64,000 bases of DNA from Ruixingdingia sedimenti (GTDB taxonomy: Bacteria > Pseudomonadota > Alphaproteobacteria > Rhodobacterales > Rhodobacteraceae): the NCBI RefSeq assembly GCF_031432425.1, contig NZ_JAVKPH010000008.1, positions 103,505 to 167,504 on the forward strand, read 5' to 3'. The notes under the pieces are model-generated. The model did no database searches and had not been told where the DNA came from. It saw only the letters and a program-made list of their open reading frames with translations. This document shows, one piece after another, positions 51,269-59,215 of the stretch; positions within the stretch are counted from its first letter, which is position 1, and the number at the start of each line of letters is the position of its first letter. A program made the position numbers and the translations under genes.

Positions 51269-52084
51269 TCAAGCCTTGGGGTGGTGCCGGGCGGACCATC
51301 GGGCCCAAAGATCGGGGCGGCGTTCCGCGGTCAGCCGTTCGGCCTGTTCGCGCCGCCATTTCGCCACCTCGGCATGGTTGCCGGATGTCAGCACCGCCGG
51401 GATCTCTCGCCCCTGCCAGACGGCGGGGCGGGTGTATTGGGGATGTTCCAGCAGGCCGTCGGCGAAACTTTCCTCTTCGGCAGAGGCCGCGTTGCCGAGG
51501 ACCCCGGGCAACAGCCGCACGGCGGCGTCCAGCATCGCCTGCGCCGCGATTTCCCCCCCCGTCAGGACGAAATCGCCAAGCGAGATTTCCTCGACCCGGT
51601 AGGCGTCCAGCACCCGTTCGTCCACGCCCTCGAACCGGCCGCAGAGCAGCGTCACCCCCTGCGCCGCCGCCCAGTGCCGTGCGGTGGCCTGATCGAAGCG
51701 GCGCCCCCGGGGCGAGAGGTAGACCACCGGCCAGCGGGCGCGGTCGTCGGGCGTGCCCTCTGCCGCGCGGTCCAGCGCACGGGCCACCACATCGGCGCGC
51801 AGCACCATGCCCGCGCCGCCGCCGGCGGGCGTGTCGTCCACGTTGCGGTGCCGCCCCTCGCCGAAGTCGCGCAGCCCGATGGGGTCGAGCCGCCACAGCC
51901 CTGCATCCAGCGCCTTGCCGGTCAGCGACAGGCCGAGCGTGCCGGGGAAGGCCTCGGGGAACAAAGTGATCACACGCGCCTCCCAGGCGCCGCGCAACTG
52001 GTTCGTCTCTGCCATCAGGTCGCGCGGGACGAGGCTTTCGCGGATGCTGCGGCGGCCGTGGGATCGGGCGGGGCGGTCGGTCAT
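51269..52084 (-). CDS. trmD: tRNA (guanine-N1-)-methyltransferase
   Basis: Product is 271 aa from ATG 52084, which overlaps the previous stop (ATGA). TrmD methylates G37 of tRNAs that read CNN codons and prevents +1 frameshifting. Motifs: RVITLFPEAFPGTLGLSLTG, the knotted SPOUT core with YLSPRGRRFDQATARHWA, LLCGRFEGVDERVLD, and EEISLGDFVLTGGEIAAQAM. The N-terminal extension (MTDRPARSHGRRSIRESL) is longer than in E. coli. An internal ATG at 52015 (MAETNQLRGAW) has a weaker ribosome-binding site but would give a classic-length enzyme. Confidence 0.95.
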   Translation of the reverse strand: MTDRPARSHGRRSIRESLVPRDLMAETNQLRGAWEARVITLFPEAFPGTLGLSLTGKALDAGLWRLDPIGLRDFGEGRHRNVDDTPAGGGAGMVLRADVVARALDRAAEGTPDDRARWPVVYLSPRGRRFDQATARHWAAAQGVTLLCGRFEGVDERVLDAYRVEEISLGDFVLTGGEIAAQAMLDAAVRLLPGVLGNAASAEEESFADGLLEHPQYTRPAVWQGREIPAVLTSGNHAEVAKWRREQAERLTAERRPDLWARWSARHHPKA

Positions 52085-52995
52085 GGGGTCTCCGGCAGGG
52101 GGGCGTGGTCCTCTGGCGTCTCGGCGGGCGCCGCCGCGCGCAGGGCGGCGGCCAGTGCGGCCAGCGCGGTGTTCGCCGCCGCCCCGTTGGCGTCGTCGAT
52201 GGCCATTTCCACCTGTCCGGCCCCGGGGAATTCTTCCCACCGGTCGGGCATCGCCTGCACCACGGGCAGCGCGCGGCGGGCGAACAGGGCCAGCAGCGCC
52301 GGGTCGGACCATGTGACCTCGAAGGCCACGGTCATCGGATAGGGCTGGCGGTCGTCGGCCACCACCGCAGGGTCGGTGCCCCACAGGATCGTGCCGCGCC
52401 GCCCGGCAAGGCAGGGGCCCGATGTATCCAGCAGCGCCGCCAGCCGTTCGGCGGCGGTGAAGGCCCGATCCACACCGGCGGCCATCGCCGCGGTGACGGC
52501 GGCCTGTGCGGTGGCGTCGGGCGTTTCGGGGGGCAGCGCCGCCACGGGGCGCAGGATCGCGTCCAACGCAGGGTCGGGGTCCGCGGCCCCCGCCTGCATG
52601 CCCTTCAGTTGCGCCAGCGCATCGTCCAGGAATGCCTCCATCTCGGGGTTCGGGGGCTGCGGCGTCCAGACCAGCCGCAACAGCAGTTGCGGCGCCAGCG
52701 CCAGTGCCGGCGGCAGCCACAGGGGCAGCGCCAAAGGCCCGCCCAGAACGCGCGCCAGATAGAAACCCAGAAGATACAGCACCGTGATGATCGCCGCCTG
52801 ACCCGCCAGCTGGCCCAGAAAGGCCAGCCAGCGCGGCAGCAGCCAGGGCCGGGTGACGGCCAGCACAAGCGCCGTGCAGGCGATCAGCGCCAGCAGCGCC
52901 GCCCCGCCATGCCCGGCCAGCCCCGCCAGCACCGGCGCCGCCAGCCACAGCCCTGCCGCCAGCAGCATCAGCCAGCGCAGGTGCCCCGCCATCAT
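52081..52995 (-). CDS. membrane protein of unknown function inserted between rimM and trmD
   Basis: Product is 304 aa, not recognised. The first 110 residues have about four hydrophobic segments (LRWLMLLAAGLWLAAPVLAG, GAALLALIACTALVLAV, AIITVLYLLGFYLARVLGG, LWLPPALALAPQLLLRLV). The rest is soluble and Ala/Asp/Pro-rich, with TILWGTDPAVVADDRQPYPM and AVVQAMPDRWEE-like stretches. It overlaps rimM and trmD by 4 bp each (ATGATGG and ATGA), so it is translated as part of the operon. The position suggests only co-expression with translation genes; no function is claimed. Confidence 0.75.
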   Translation of the reverse strand: MMAGHLRWLMLLAAGLWLAAPVLAGLAGHGGAALLALIACTALVLAVTRPWLLPRWLAFLGQLAGQAAIITVLYLLGFYLARVLGGPLALPLWLPPALALAPQLLLRLVWTPQPPNPEMEAFLDDALAQLKGMQAGAADPDPALDAILRPVAALPPETPDATAQAAVTAAMAAGVDRAFTAAERLAALLDTSGPCLAGRRGTILWGTDPAVVADDRQPYPMTVAFEVTWSDPALLALFARRALPVVQAMPDRWEEFPGAGQVEMAIDDANGAAANTALAALAAALRAAAPAETPEDHAPLPETP

Positions 52996-53507
52996 TCCAC
53001 CCCTTCGGGCGGATCGGCGATGAGGCGCCCGCCGGCGATGTCCACCGTGGGCACCACCTGCCGGGTGAAGGGCAGCAACAGCGGCGCCTTCATCCCCGGT
53101 CCCATCACCTCCAGAATGTCGGACGCGCCATGGTTGTGCACGGCCTTGACCGTGCCCAGAACCGTGCCGCCGGTATCCAGCACCGTCAGCCCGATCAGGT
53201 CGGCATGGTAGAATTCATCCTCGCCCGCCGGGGGCAGGCGGTCGCGGTCGGCGTAAAGGCGCAGGCCGCGCAGGGCGTCGGCCGCCTCTTTCGTTCCCAC
53301 GCCCGACAGCCGCGCCACCAGCCCGTTGCCGGTGGTGCCGGTGATCTTCACCTCGAACCGGCGGGTGCCGTCTTCGGACCACAGCGGCGCATAATCCGCG
53401 ATCGCCGCGGGATCGGCGCAGAAGCTTTTCAGCCGCACCTCGCCGCGGACCCCGAAGGATCCGGCGATAGCGCCGACACAGACACGCGCAGGAACAGGGG
53501 TGGGCAT
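52992..53507 (-). CDS. rimM: 16S rRNA processing factor RimM
   Basis: Product is 171 aa. RimM binds the 30S head near S19 and helps process 16S rRNA. Family features: VCVGAIAGSFGVRGEVRLKS at the start (N-terminal beta-barrel), FEVKITGTTGNGLVARLSGV, and a C-terminal PRC-barrel with EFYHADLIGLTVLDTGGTVL, KAVHNHGASDILEV, and LLPFTRQVVPTVDIAGGRLI. The gene follows rpsP across 68 bp that contain a strong hairpin. Confidence 0.96.
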   Translation of the reverse strand: MPTPVPARVCVGAIAGSFGVRGEVRLKSFCADPAAIADYAPLWSEDGTRRFEVKITGTTGNGLVARLSGVGTKEAADALRGLRLYADRDRLPPAGEDEFYHADLIGLTVLDTGGTVLGTVKAVHNHGASDILEVMGPGMKAPLLLPFTRQVVPTVDIAGGRLIADPPEGVE

Positions 53508-53530
53508 GGCGGGGCTCCGGTCGCGCGAAG

Positions 53531-53553
53531 GGGCCGGCCGGGATGGCCGGCCC
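53531..53553. other. strong GC hairpin between rpsP and rimM
   Basis: Arms GGGCCGGCC (53531-53539) and GGCCGGCCC (53545-53553) are perfect complements with a 5-base loop. It has no T-run, so on the minus strand it may be a weak terminator, attenuator or 3'-end stabiliser that lets rpsP be expressed above rimM and trmD. Confidence 0.55.
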
Positions 53554-53575
53554 GGATGTCAGGCGAAAGCCGGGA

Positions 53576-53917
53576 TCATTCCGCGGCTTTGGCGGCCTTT
53601 TCCTTGGCGCGTTCGGTGGCCTTCTTGCCCGGCACCGCCTGCTTGGGGTTGTTGCGCGCGGCCTTCGGGCGGGCGCCAGCGGCCTCGAGGAAGCGCGCGA
53701 CCCGGTCGGTCGGCTGCGCGCCCTGGTCGAGCCAGTATTGCACGCGCTCCATGTTCATCTTCACGCGGTCCTCGCTGTCCTTGGCGAGCAGCGGGTTGTA
53801 GGTGCCGAGCTTTTCGAGGAAGCGGCCGTCGCGCGGCATGCGGCTGTCGGACGCGACGATGGCGTAATACGGGCGTTTTTTCGAACCGCCACGGGCGAGA
53901 CGGATTTTCATGGACAT
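53576..53917 (-). CDS. rpsP: 30S ribosomal protein S16
   Basis: Product is 113 aa beginning MSMKIRLARGGSKKRPYYAI, with VASDSRMPRDGRFLEKLGTY and NPLLAKDSEDRVKMNMERVQ as the usual S16 core and an extended Lys/Ala-rich tail. I chose ATG 53917 because AAGGAGT precedes it at seven bases; the next ATG (53911) is the alternative. It heads the rpsP-rimM-orf-trmD-rplS-rpmE run. Confidence 0.97.
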   Translation of the reverse strand: MSMKIRLARGGSKKRPYYAIVASDSRMPRDGRFLEKLGTYNPLLAKDSEDRVKMNMERVQYWLDQGAQPTDRVARFLEAAGARPKAARNNPKQAVPGKKATERAKEKAAKAAE

Positions 53918-53966
53918 CTGGGTTACTCCTTCGGGATGTCGGGGGGACGGGCGGTGCGCCCGGGGT

Positions 53967-54263
53967 CTACTTCAGAAGCTTCTCGTGGTGACGGATCACT
54001 TCCGAGATGATGAAGTTCAGGAATTTCTTGGCGAATTCGGGGTCGAGGTCGGCCTCTTGCGACAGCCGTTCCAGCCGCTCGATCTGCCGCGATTCGCGCG
54101 CGGGGTCCGATGGCGGCAGGTCGTTCGCGGCCTTGAGCCGCCCCACCGCCTGCGTATGCTTGAACCGTTCGGCCAGCGTATAGACGAGGATCGCGTCCAG
54201 CCGGTCGATCGATTCGCGGTGATCCTTCAGCAGGTCCTGGGCGCGGGCGACGGCATCGGTCAT
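53967..54263 (-). CDS. chorismate mutase (AroQ type)
   Basis: Product is 98 aa, an all-helical AroQ-class chorismate mutase that rearranges chorismate to prephenate for Phe/Tyr synthesis. HRESIDRLDAILVYTLAERF supplies the first active-site Arg and the paired Arg, and KHTQAVGRLKAANDLPPSDP and ARESRQIERLERLSQEADLD follow, ending FLNFIISEVIRHHEKLLK. There is no dehydratase or dehydrogenase domain. ATG 54263 overlaps the GNAT stop. The gene sits between ffh/GNAT and rpsP, as is common in Rhodobacterales. Confidence 0.93.
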   Translation of the reverse strand: MTDAVARAQDLLKDHRESIDRLDAILVYTLAERFKHTQAVGRLKAANDLPPSDPARESRQIERLERLSQEADLDPEFAKKFLNFIISEVIRHHEKLLK

Positions 54264-54790
54264 TGCGGGGCTCCGGGTGCGGGGTGGCGGAAGATCAGCG
54301 AGCGGCCGAGGCGGACGTGATCGAATTCGTATTCCAGCACGCAGCCGAGCCGTTCCGCCAGCGCGATGGACCGCGTGTTGCCCGGCGCGATCAGGCTGAT
54401 GGCGGTGGTCCAGCCCAACACGTCATAGGCATGGGCGCGAGCGGCCAGCGCGGCCTCGCGCGCGATGCCGCGGCCCTCGGCGCCCTGCATCATGACCCAG
54501 CCGATTTCGGGCTCGGGCCAGCCATCGGGGAACCACAGGCCGACATGGCCGCAATAGGCGCCGGTCGCCTTTTCCTCGACCGCCCAGAAGCCATAGCCGC
54601 GCAGCGCCCAATGCCCCAGATGCGTCGCCAGCCCCCGCCACGCCATTTCGCGCGTCAGCGGCCCGCCGATGAAATGCGACCGTTCGGTGGCGAAGAAATC
54701 GGCGAAGGCGTCGAAATCCGTCTGCCGGTAGGCGCGCAGGATCAGCCGTTCGGTTTCCAGCCGGGGGATGTGCAGGTCGAACCCGGTCAT
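54260..54790 (-). CDS. GNAT family N-acetyltransferase (RimJ/RimL-like)
   Basis: Product is 176 aa. Features of the acetyltransferase_3 group: LETERLILRAYRQTDFDAFA at the N-terminus, EIGWVMMQGAEGRGIAREAA with the acetyl-CoA pyrophosphate-binding loop, and SLIAPGNTRSIALAERLGCV. The start ATG 54790 overlaps the ffh stop. The substrate is unknown; ribosomal-protein N-termini are possible given its relatives, but not shown. Confidence 0.9.
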   Translation of the reverse strand: MTGFDLHIPRLETERLILRAYRQTDFDAFADFFATERSHFIGGPLTREMAWRGLATHLGHWALRGYGFWAVEEKATGAYCGHVGLWFPDGWPEPEIGWVMMQGAEGRGIAREAALAARAHAYDVLGWTTAISLIAPGNTRSIALAERLGCVLEYEFDHVRLGRSLIFRHPAPGAPQ

Positions 54791-56280
54791 TTCTTCTTCA
54801 TCAGCCCCGACAGGCCCGAAGGCAGCGTCATCCCGCGCGGCATCCCCATGGCGGGCATGGAGCCCATCCCCTGCTTCACGCCGCGGGCCAGTTCTTCCAT
54901 CTGTTCGGGCGACATCTTGGACGGGTCGGGCATGCCTCCCTTGCCCATCATCTGCCTGATGGCCTGTTTCATCATCCCGCCCTTGCCGAGCTTCTTCATC
55001 ATGTCGGCCATCTGCTTGTGCTGTTTCAGCAGGCGGTTGAGGTCGGCCACGTCCAGCCCCGCGCCGGCCGCGATCCGCTTCTTGCGGCTGGCCTGCAAGA
55101 TGTCGGGGTTGGACCGTTCCTTCTTGGTCATGGAATTGATCAGCGCGATCTGCCGGCGCAGCATGCGGTCGTCGATCCCTGCCTGTTCGGCGGCCTTGGC
55201 CATCTTGCCCGCGCCGGGCATCATGCCCATCAGGCCCTGCATGCCGCCCATCTTGAGCATCTGTTCCAGCTGCATCCGCAGGTCGTTCATGTTGAACAGA
55301 CCCTTCTGGAACCGCTTCATCATCCGTTCGGCCTGTTCGGCCTCGAACGTCTGTTGCGCCTTTTCCACCAGCGCCACGATGTCGCCCATGCCGAGGATGC
55401 GGCCGGCGATGCGTTCGGGTTCAAAGACTTCCAGCGAGTCGGTCTTTTCGCCAAGGCCGACGAAACGGATGGGCTTGCCCGTGACCGCGCGCATCGACAG
55501 CGCCGCGCCGCCGCGCCCGTCGCCGTCCATCCGCGTCAGCACGACGCCGGTGATGCCCACCTTGCCGTCGAATTCGGCGGCGACGTTCACCGCATCCTGC
55601 CCGGTCAGGCCATCGACCACCAGCAGCGTTTCGCGCGGGTTCGCCACGTCGCGGACGGCCTGCACCTCGTTCATCAGCACTTCGTCGATGTGCAGCCGGC
55701 CCGCGGTATCCAGCAGGTAGACGTCATAGCCGCCAAGGCTCGCCTGCGTCTTTGCCCGCCTGGCGATCTGCACCGCGCTTTCGCCCTTGACGATGGGCAG
55801 CGTGTCCACCCCGATCTGGTTGCCGAGGATCGCCAGCTGTTCCATCGCCGCCGGGCGGTTGGTGTCGAGGCTGGCCATCAGCACCCGCTTGCCCTCGCGT
55901 TCCGTCAGGCGGCGGGCGAGTTTCGCGGTCGTCGTCGTCTTGCCCGACCCCTGAAGGCCCACCATCAGGATCGGCGCGGGCGGGTTGTCGATCTTGAGCC
56001 GCCCGGGATCGGTATCGCCCGCCAGCACATGCACCAGTTCGTCATGCACGATCTTGACGACCTGTTGGCCCGGCGTGACCGATTTCGTCACCGCCTGCCC
56101 GGTCGCCTTGTCCTGCACGCGCCTGACGAAATCGCGCGCCACGGGCAGCGACACGTCGGCCTCCAGCAGCGCCACGCGGACCTCGCGCAGCGCGGTGGCG
56201 ACATCGGTATCCGACAGCGCGCCCTGCTTCGTCAGCCGCTCGAACACGCCGGAAAGGCGCTCGGACAGATTCTCGAACAT
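54787..56280 (-). CDS. ffh: signal recognition particle protein Ffh
   Basis: Product is 497 aa from ATG 56280, which has AGGAGA upstream. It binds signal peptides and the 4.5S RNA and delivers nascent membrane proteins to FtsY. The N and G domains show FENLSERLSGVFERLTKQGA, MVGLQGSGKTTTTAKLARRL, ASLDTNRPAAMEQLAILGN, YDVYLLDTAGRLHIDEVLM and VLTRMDGDGRGGAALSMRAV; the M domain is Met-rich with MKRFQKGLFNMNDLRMQLEQ and a C-terminal GSMPAMGMPRGMTLP tail. The G4/TKxD-like position reads TRMDGD as expected. It heads the minus-strand operon. Confidence 0.97.
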   Translation of the reverse strand: MFENLSERLSGVFERLTKQGALSDTDVATALREVRVALLEADVSLPVARDFVRRVQDKATGQAVTKSVTPGQQVVKIVHDELVHVLAGDTDPGRLKIDNPPAPILMVGLQGSGKTTTTAKLARRLTEREGKRVLMASLDTNRPAAMEQLAILGNQIGVDTLPIVKGESAVQIARRAKTQASLGGYDVYLLDTAGRLHIDEVLMNEVQAVRDVANPRETLLVVDGLTGQDAVNVAAEFDGKVGITGVVLTRMDGDGRGGAALSMRAVTGKPIRFVGLGEKTDSLEVFEPERIAGRILGMGDIVALVEKAQQTFEAEQAERMMKRFQKGLFNMNDLRMQLEQMLKMGGMQGLMGMMPGAGKMAKAAEQAGIDDRMLRRQIALINSMTKKERSNPDILQASRKKRIAAGAGLDVADLNRLLKQHKQMADMMKKLGKGGMMKQAIRQMMGKGGMPDPSKMSPEQMEELARGVKQGMGSMPAMGMPRGMTLPSGLSGLMKKK

Positions 56281-56441
56281 CCCGGTCTCCTGCGACCAAC
56301 GACCCCGCGGGGCCCGCCAAATGCCAACCGCACCCGCGGGCGAATATCGCTGGCGGGTGGCGATCCCTGCGCGCGGCAAGGGACCGGAAGGCGCAAGGCT
56401 TTCCGGATAGCCCCCCGCACCTACGCGCGAAGGGGGCCCGA

Positions 56442-56469
56442 GTCAACCCCGCAAGGTCAACCCCGCAAG
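56442..56469. repeat. two tandem 14-bp units
   Basis: GTCAACCCCGCAAG occurs twice in direct succession (56442-56455 and 56456-56469) in the 257-bp divergent region between ffh and the RidA gene. It may be a binding site for a regulator of one of the flanking genes, or a simple slippage duplication. The rest of the region (56281-56537) shows no ORF. Confidence 0.6.
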
Positions 56470-56537
56470 GCCCTTTGCTTGACCGCCGGGGCCTGCGCCC
56501 CTAAGCCTGCGCCACAGTCCCGTTCAAGGAATCCCCC

Positions 56538-56879
56538 ATGGTCAAACGTCTCCACACCGGCAAACGCATGAGCGAGGCCGTCATCGCCAACGGCACCGTC
56601 TGGCTGGCCGGTCAGGTCGCCGAGGGCGCCACCACCGCCGACCAGACCCGCGCGGTTCTGGCGCAGATCGACGCGCTGCTGGCAGAGGCCGGCACGTCGA
56701 AGGAAAACATCGTGCAGGCGATCATCTGGCTGGCCGACATGGCCGATTTCGCCCAGATGAACAGCGTTTGGGACGAATGGGTGCCGCAGGGCCACACCCC
56801 CGCCCGCGCCACGGGCGAGGCGAAATTGGCCGCGCCCGGCTACCGGGTGGAAATCATCGTCACCGCCGCCATCCTCTGA
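56538..56879 (+). CDS. RidA family protein (YjgF/YER057c/UK114)
   Basis: Product is 113 aa. RidA proteins hydrolyse reactive enamine/imine intermediates released by PLP-dependent dehydratases. Family features: MSEAVIANGTVWLAGQVAEG, TADQTRAVLAQIDALLAEAG, then KENIVQAIIWLADMADFAQM and the active-site arginine in HTPARATGEAKLAAPGYRVE. An AAGGA site precedes ATG 56538. It is divergent from ffh and followed by a clear terminator. Substrate specificity beyond the family is not readable. Confidence 0.92.
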   Translation: MVKRLHTGKRMSEAVIANGTVWLAGQVAEGATTADQTRAVLAQIDALLAEAGTSKENIVQAIIWLADMADFAQMNSVWDEWVPQGHTPARATGEAKLAAPGYRVEIIVTAAIL

Positions 56880-56904
56880 CAGGGCGCATCCTGCGGATCG
56901 GCCG

Positions 56905-56930
56905 GGGCCCCGTTCGCGGGGCCCTTCTTC
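56905..56930 (+). terminator. rho-independent terminator after the RidA gene
   Basis: Arms GGGCCCCG (56905-56912) and CGGGGCCC (56917-56924) with a TTCG tetraloop, followed by the T-rich TTCTTCTG. It lies 25 bp after the RidA stop. Confidence 0.85.
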
Positions 56931-57031
56931 TGTGATCACAGCCCTGATCCATGTCAATGCGCGCCTTCTCCTGTGCCGGCTATCATTAACACATGTAAAC
57001 GGCCCGAGGGCCGGCCACAGGAGTGAACCCC

Positions 57032-59089
57032 ATGACAGATATGCCCATCCGCCTCGGCAGCGAGATCATCGTCAACAGCAGCGTCTTTTCGTACCAGGGC
57101 GAGCCGACCGTCACCGCGCTGGCGGGCGGCGGATATGTCGTGCTCTGGACCGCGTTCGTGAACCAGGACATCCCCGACACGTCCTACCGCGATGTCGACA
57201 GCGTGTTCGCGCAGATCTTCGACGCCGGCGGCAACACGGTGGGGGGTGAATTCCGCGTCCACGCCGACCGCGCCTATTCGCAGAACGGCGGTTCTGCCGT
57301 GGCGCTGTCGGACGGCGGCTTTCTGGTGGTGTTCCAGTCGAACGCCCCCTCGGTCGGCGCCTTCGACGGGGGCGAGATCGTCATGCGCCGCTTCGGCGCC
57401 GACGGCACCCCCTCGGGGGCGGAATTCCGCATCAACACGAACATCCAGTACCCGCAATCCCTGCCCGTCATCACCGAGCTGGCGGACGGCGGCTTCGTCG
57501 TCGTCTGGCAATCCCGGATCGGCGGCCTCTACGAGCCCCATGACGTGCAGGCGCAGATCTTTGCCGCCGACGGCACCCCGGTGGGGGGCGAGTTCAAGGT
57601 GAACCTCACCACCGACAGCAACCAGGAAGCGCCCGACGTGATCGGCCTTGCCGATGGCAGTTTCGTCGTGGTCTGGGAATCGGATGGCCAGGACGGCAGC
57701 GGCGATGGCGTCTATGCCCGCCGGTTCGCCGCCGACGGCAGTTCCCTGACGGCCGAATTCCGCATCAACACCGCAACCGGCGATCACCAGCGCCTGCCCG
57801 CGATCGCGGCGCTGTCCGATGGCGGCTTTGTCGTGGTCTACGATTCCAACGGGCATGAGACCACCGGATGGGGCTATGGCATCTTCGGCCAGCGGTATGA
57901 CGCGGCCGGCAACGCGGTGGGGGGCGAATTCCAGATCAACACCCGGACCTCGGGCGACCAGCGGTTTGCCGATGTGGTGGCGATGCCGGATGGCGGCTTC
58001 ATCGTCACCTGGGCCGATGCCGGCGTGATCCGGTTGCAACGCTTTGCCGTCGATGGCAGCCCGGTGGGGGCGGAATACCAGGTGGACGCCGATCCGGGCT
58101 ATTACCAGGGCACCCCCGCGATAGAGGTTCTGGCCGATGGCAGCTTCGTCGTCGTCTGGACGAACTACAACAATGCGGGCATTCCCGACACGATCCGCAG
58201 CCAGCATTTCGCGGCGCAGAGCTTTGGCACCGACGCCAACAACCGCATCGCGGGTACCCCGGGCAACGACTGGATCAACGGCCTTGGCGGCAACGATTCG
58301 ATTCGTGGCCAGGCGGGCAACGACACGATCCTGGGCGGCGCCGGCAACGACACGCTGCTTGGCCTTGCCGGATCCGACAGCATCCTGGGCGGCGACGGTG
58401 ACGATTTCATCGACGGCGGCGGCATGCCCGACACGCTCGACGGCGGTGCGGGCAACGACACCATCCTGGGTGGCGGGGGCAGGGACTGGATCACCGGCGG
58501 CGACGGCGACGACTGGATCGACGGCGGCGACGGCCGCAGCCGCATGTGGGGCGATGCCGGCAACGATACCATCCTGGGCGGAACGGGGCAGGATGTGATC
58601 CGCGGCGGCACGGGCGACGACCTTTTGCAGGGCGGCGCCGGTGAGGACCGGCTGTTCGGCGAGGCTGGCGCCGATACGCTGGATGGCGGCGATGGCAATG
58701 ACCGGCTCGTGGGCGGGCGCGATGCCGATCTGCTTCTGGGCGGGGCGGGCTCCGACACGCTCGAAGGCGGCGGCGGGCGTGACAGCCTTGATGGCGGTGC
58801 GGGCGATGACATCCTGATCGGCGGCGCGGGCACCGACACGCTGACCGGCGGCGCGGGGGCGGACATCTTCGTCTTTGCCGGCGGTGGCTTCGGCAACGAC
58901 CGGGTGACCGATTTCGAGGTCGGTATCGACAAGATCCAGATCACCGGCGGCTTTGGCCAGACCGACATCGCCTTCGATCAGGTCGGCCCCGGCGCGCGGA
59001 TGACGCTGGTACCCACGGGCGAGATGGTGATCTTCTTCGGGCTGAACGTTGCCGACCTGCAGGGGTTCGGGGATTTCATCTTCACCTGA
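57032..59089 (+). CDS. RTX calcium-binding secreted protein with beta-strand repeats
   Basis: Product is 685 aa from ATG 57032, with AGGAG eight bases upstream; a GTG at 57023 is in frame but overlaps the ribosome-binding site. Residues about 1-400 are a series of seven or eight repeats of about 50 residues, each with a GGFVVVWxS-type strand (GGYVVLWTAF, GGFLVVFQSN, GGFVVVWQSR, GSFVVVWESDGQDGSG) followed by a YxxRF(A)ADGxxxxxEFxINT segment, probably a beta-propeller. Residues about 403-615 hold about 23 RTX nonapeptides (GGxGxDxL-type), which bind calcium outside the cell. No Sec signal is seen, so a type I system should export it; that system is not in the window. The function is unknown. 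Confidence 0.9.
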   Translation: MTDMPIRLGSEIIVNSSVFSYQGEPTVTALAGGGYVVLWTAFVNQDIPDTSYRDVDSVFAQIFDAGGNTVGGEFRVHADRAYSQNGGSAVALSDGGFLVVFQSNAPSVGAFDGGEIVMRRFGADGTPSGAEFRINTNIQYPQSLPVITELADGGFVVVWQSRIGGLYEPHDVQAQIFAADGTPVGGEFKVNLTTDSNQEAPDVIGLADGSFVVVWESDGQDGSGDGVYARRFAADGSSLTAEFRINTATGDHQRLPAIAALSDGGFVVVYDSNGHETTGWGYGIFGQRYDAAGNAVGGEFQINTRTSGDQRFADVVAMPDGGFIVTWADAGVIRLQRFAVDGSPVGAEYQVDADPGYYQGTPAIEVLADGSFVVVWTNYNNAGIPDTIRSQHFAAQSFGTDANNRIAGTPGNDWINGLGGNDSIRGQAGNDTILGGAGNDTLLGLAGSDSILGGDGDDFIDGGGMPDTLDGGAGNDTILGGGGRDWITGGDGDDWIDGGDGRSRMWGDAGNDTILGGTGQDVIRGGTGDDLLQGGAGEDRLFGEAGADTLDGGDGNDRLVGGRDADLLLGGAGSDTLEGGGGRDSLDGGAGDDILIGGAGTDTLTGGAGADIFVFAGGGFGNDRVTDFEVGIDKIQITGGFGQTDIAFDQVGPGARMTLVPTGEMVIFFGLNVADLQGFGDFIFT

Positions 59090-59101
59090 GCGGGATCGCG
59101 G

Positions 59102-59130
59102 CATGGGGCGGGAAGGCTTCCCGCCCCATG
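59102..59130 (+). terminator. 14-bp-stem hairpin after the RTX gene
   Basis: Arms CATGGGGCGGGAAG (59102-59115) and CTTCCCGCCCCATG (59117-59130) are perfect complements with a one-base loop, followed by TTGG. It lies 12 bp after the RTX stop and before the operator of the next gene, so it probably separates the two units. Confidence 0.75.
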
Positions 59131-59136
59131 TTGGCA

Positions 59137-59155
59137 AAGTATTTTCGAAATACTT
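59137..59155. promoter_or_regulatory. palindromic operator-like site upstream of the hydroxylase gene
   Basis: AAGTATTTTCGAAATACTT: 8-bp arms around TCG. Almost the same core (GTATTTTCGAAATA) occurs before the GntR gene at 61583-61599, and ATTTTCGAAAAT lies between the P450 and LysR genes. It sits 61 bp upstream of the ATG in an AT-rich promoter-like stretch. It fits a GntR/FadR-type dimer site; the regulator at 60794 is the obvious candidate. Confidence 0.65.
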
Positions 59156-59215
59156 GCAATATTTCGTTAATTGATCTAGGCAGGCCCTGCACCACATCCG
59201 GGGGAGGGATCTGCC

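Noticed and set aside
58250..58875. Dense short DNA repeats resembling a CRISPR-like array
   Set aside because: They are in-frame codons for RTX nonapeptides (GGxGxDxL) within a long gene; the spacing is 27 bp with no distinct spacers.
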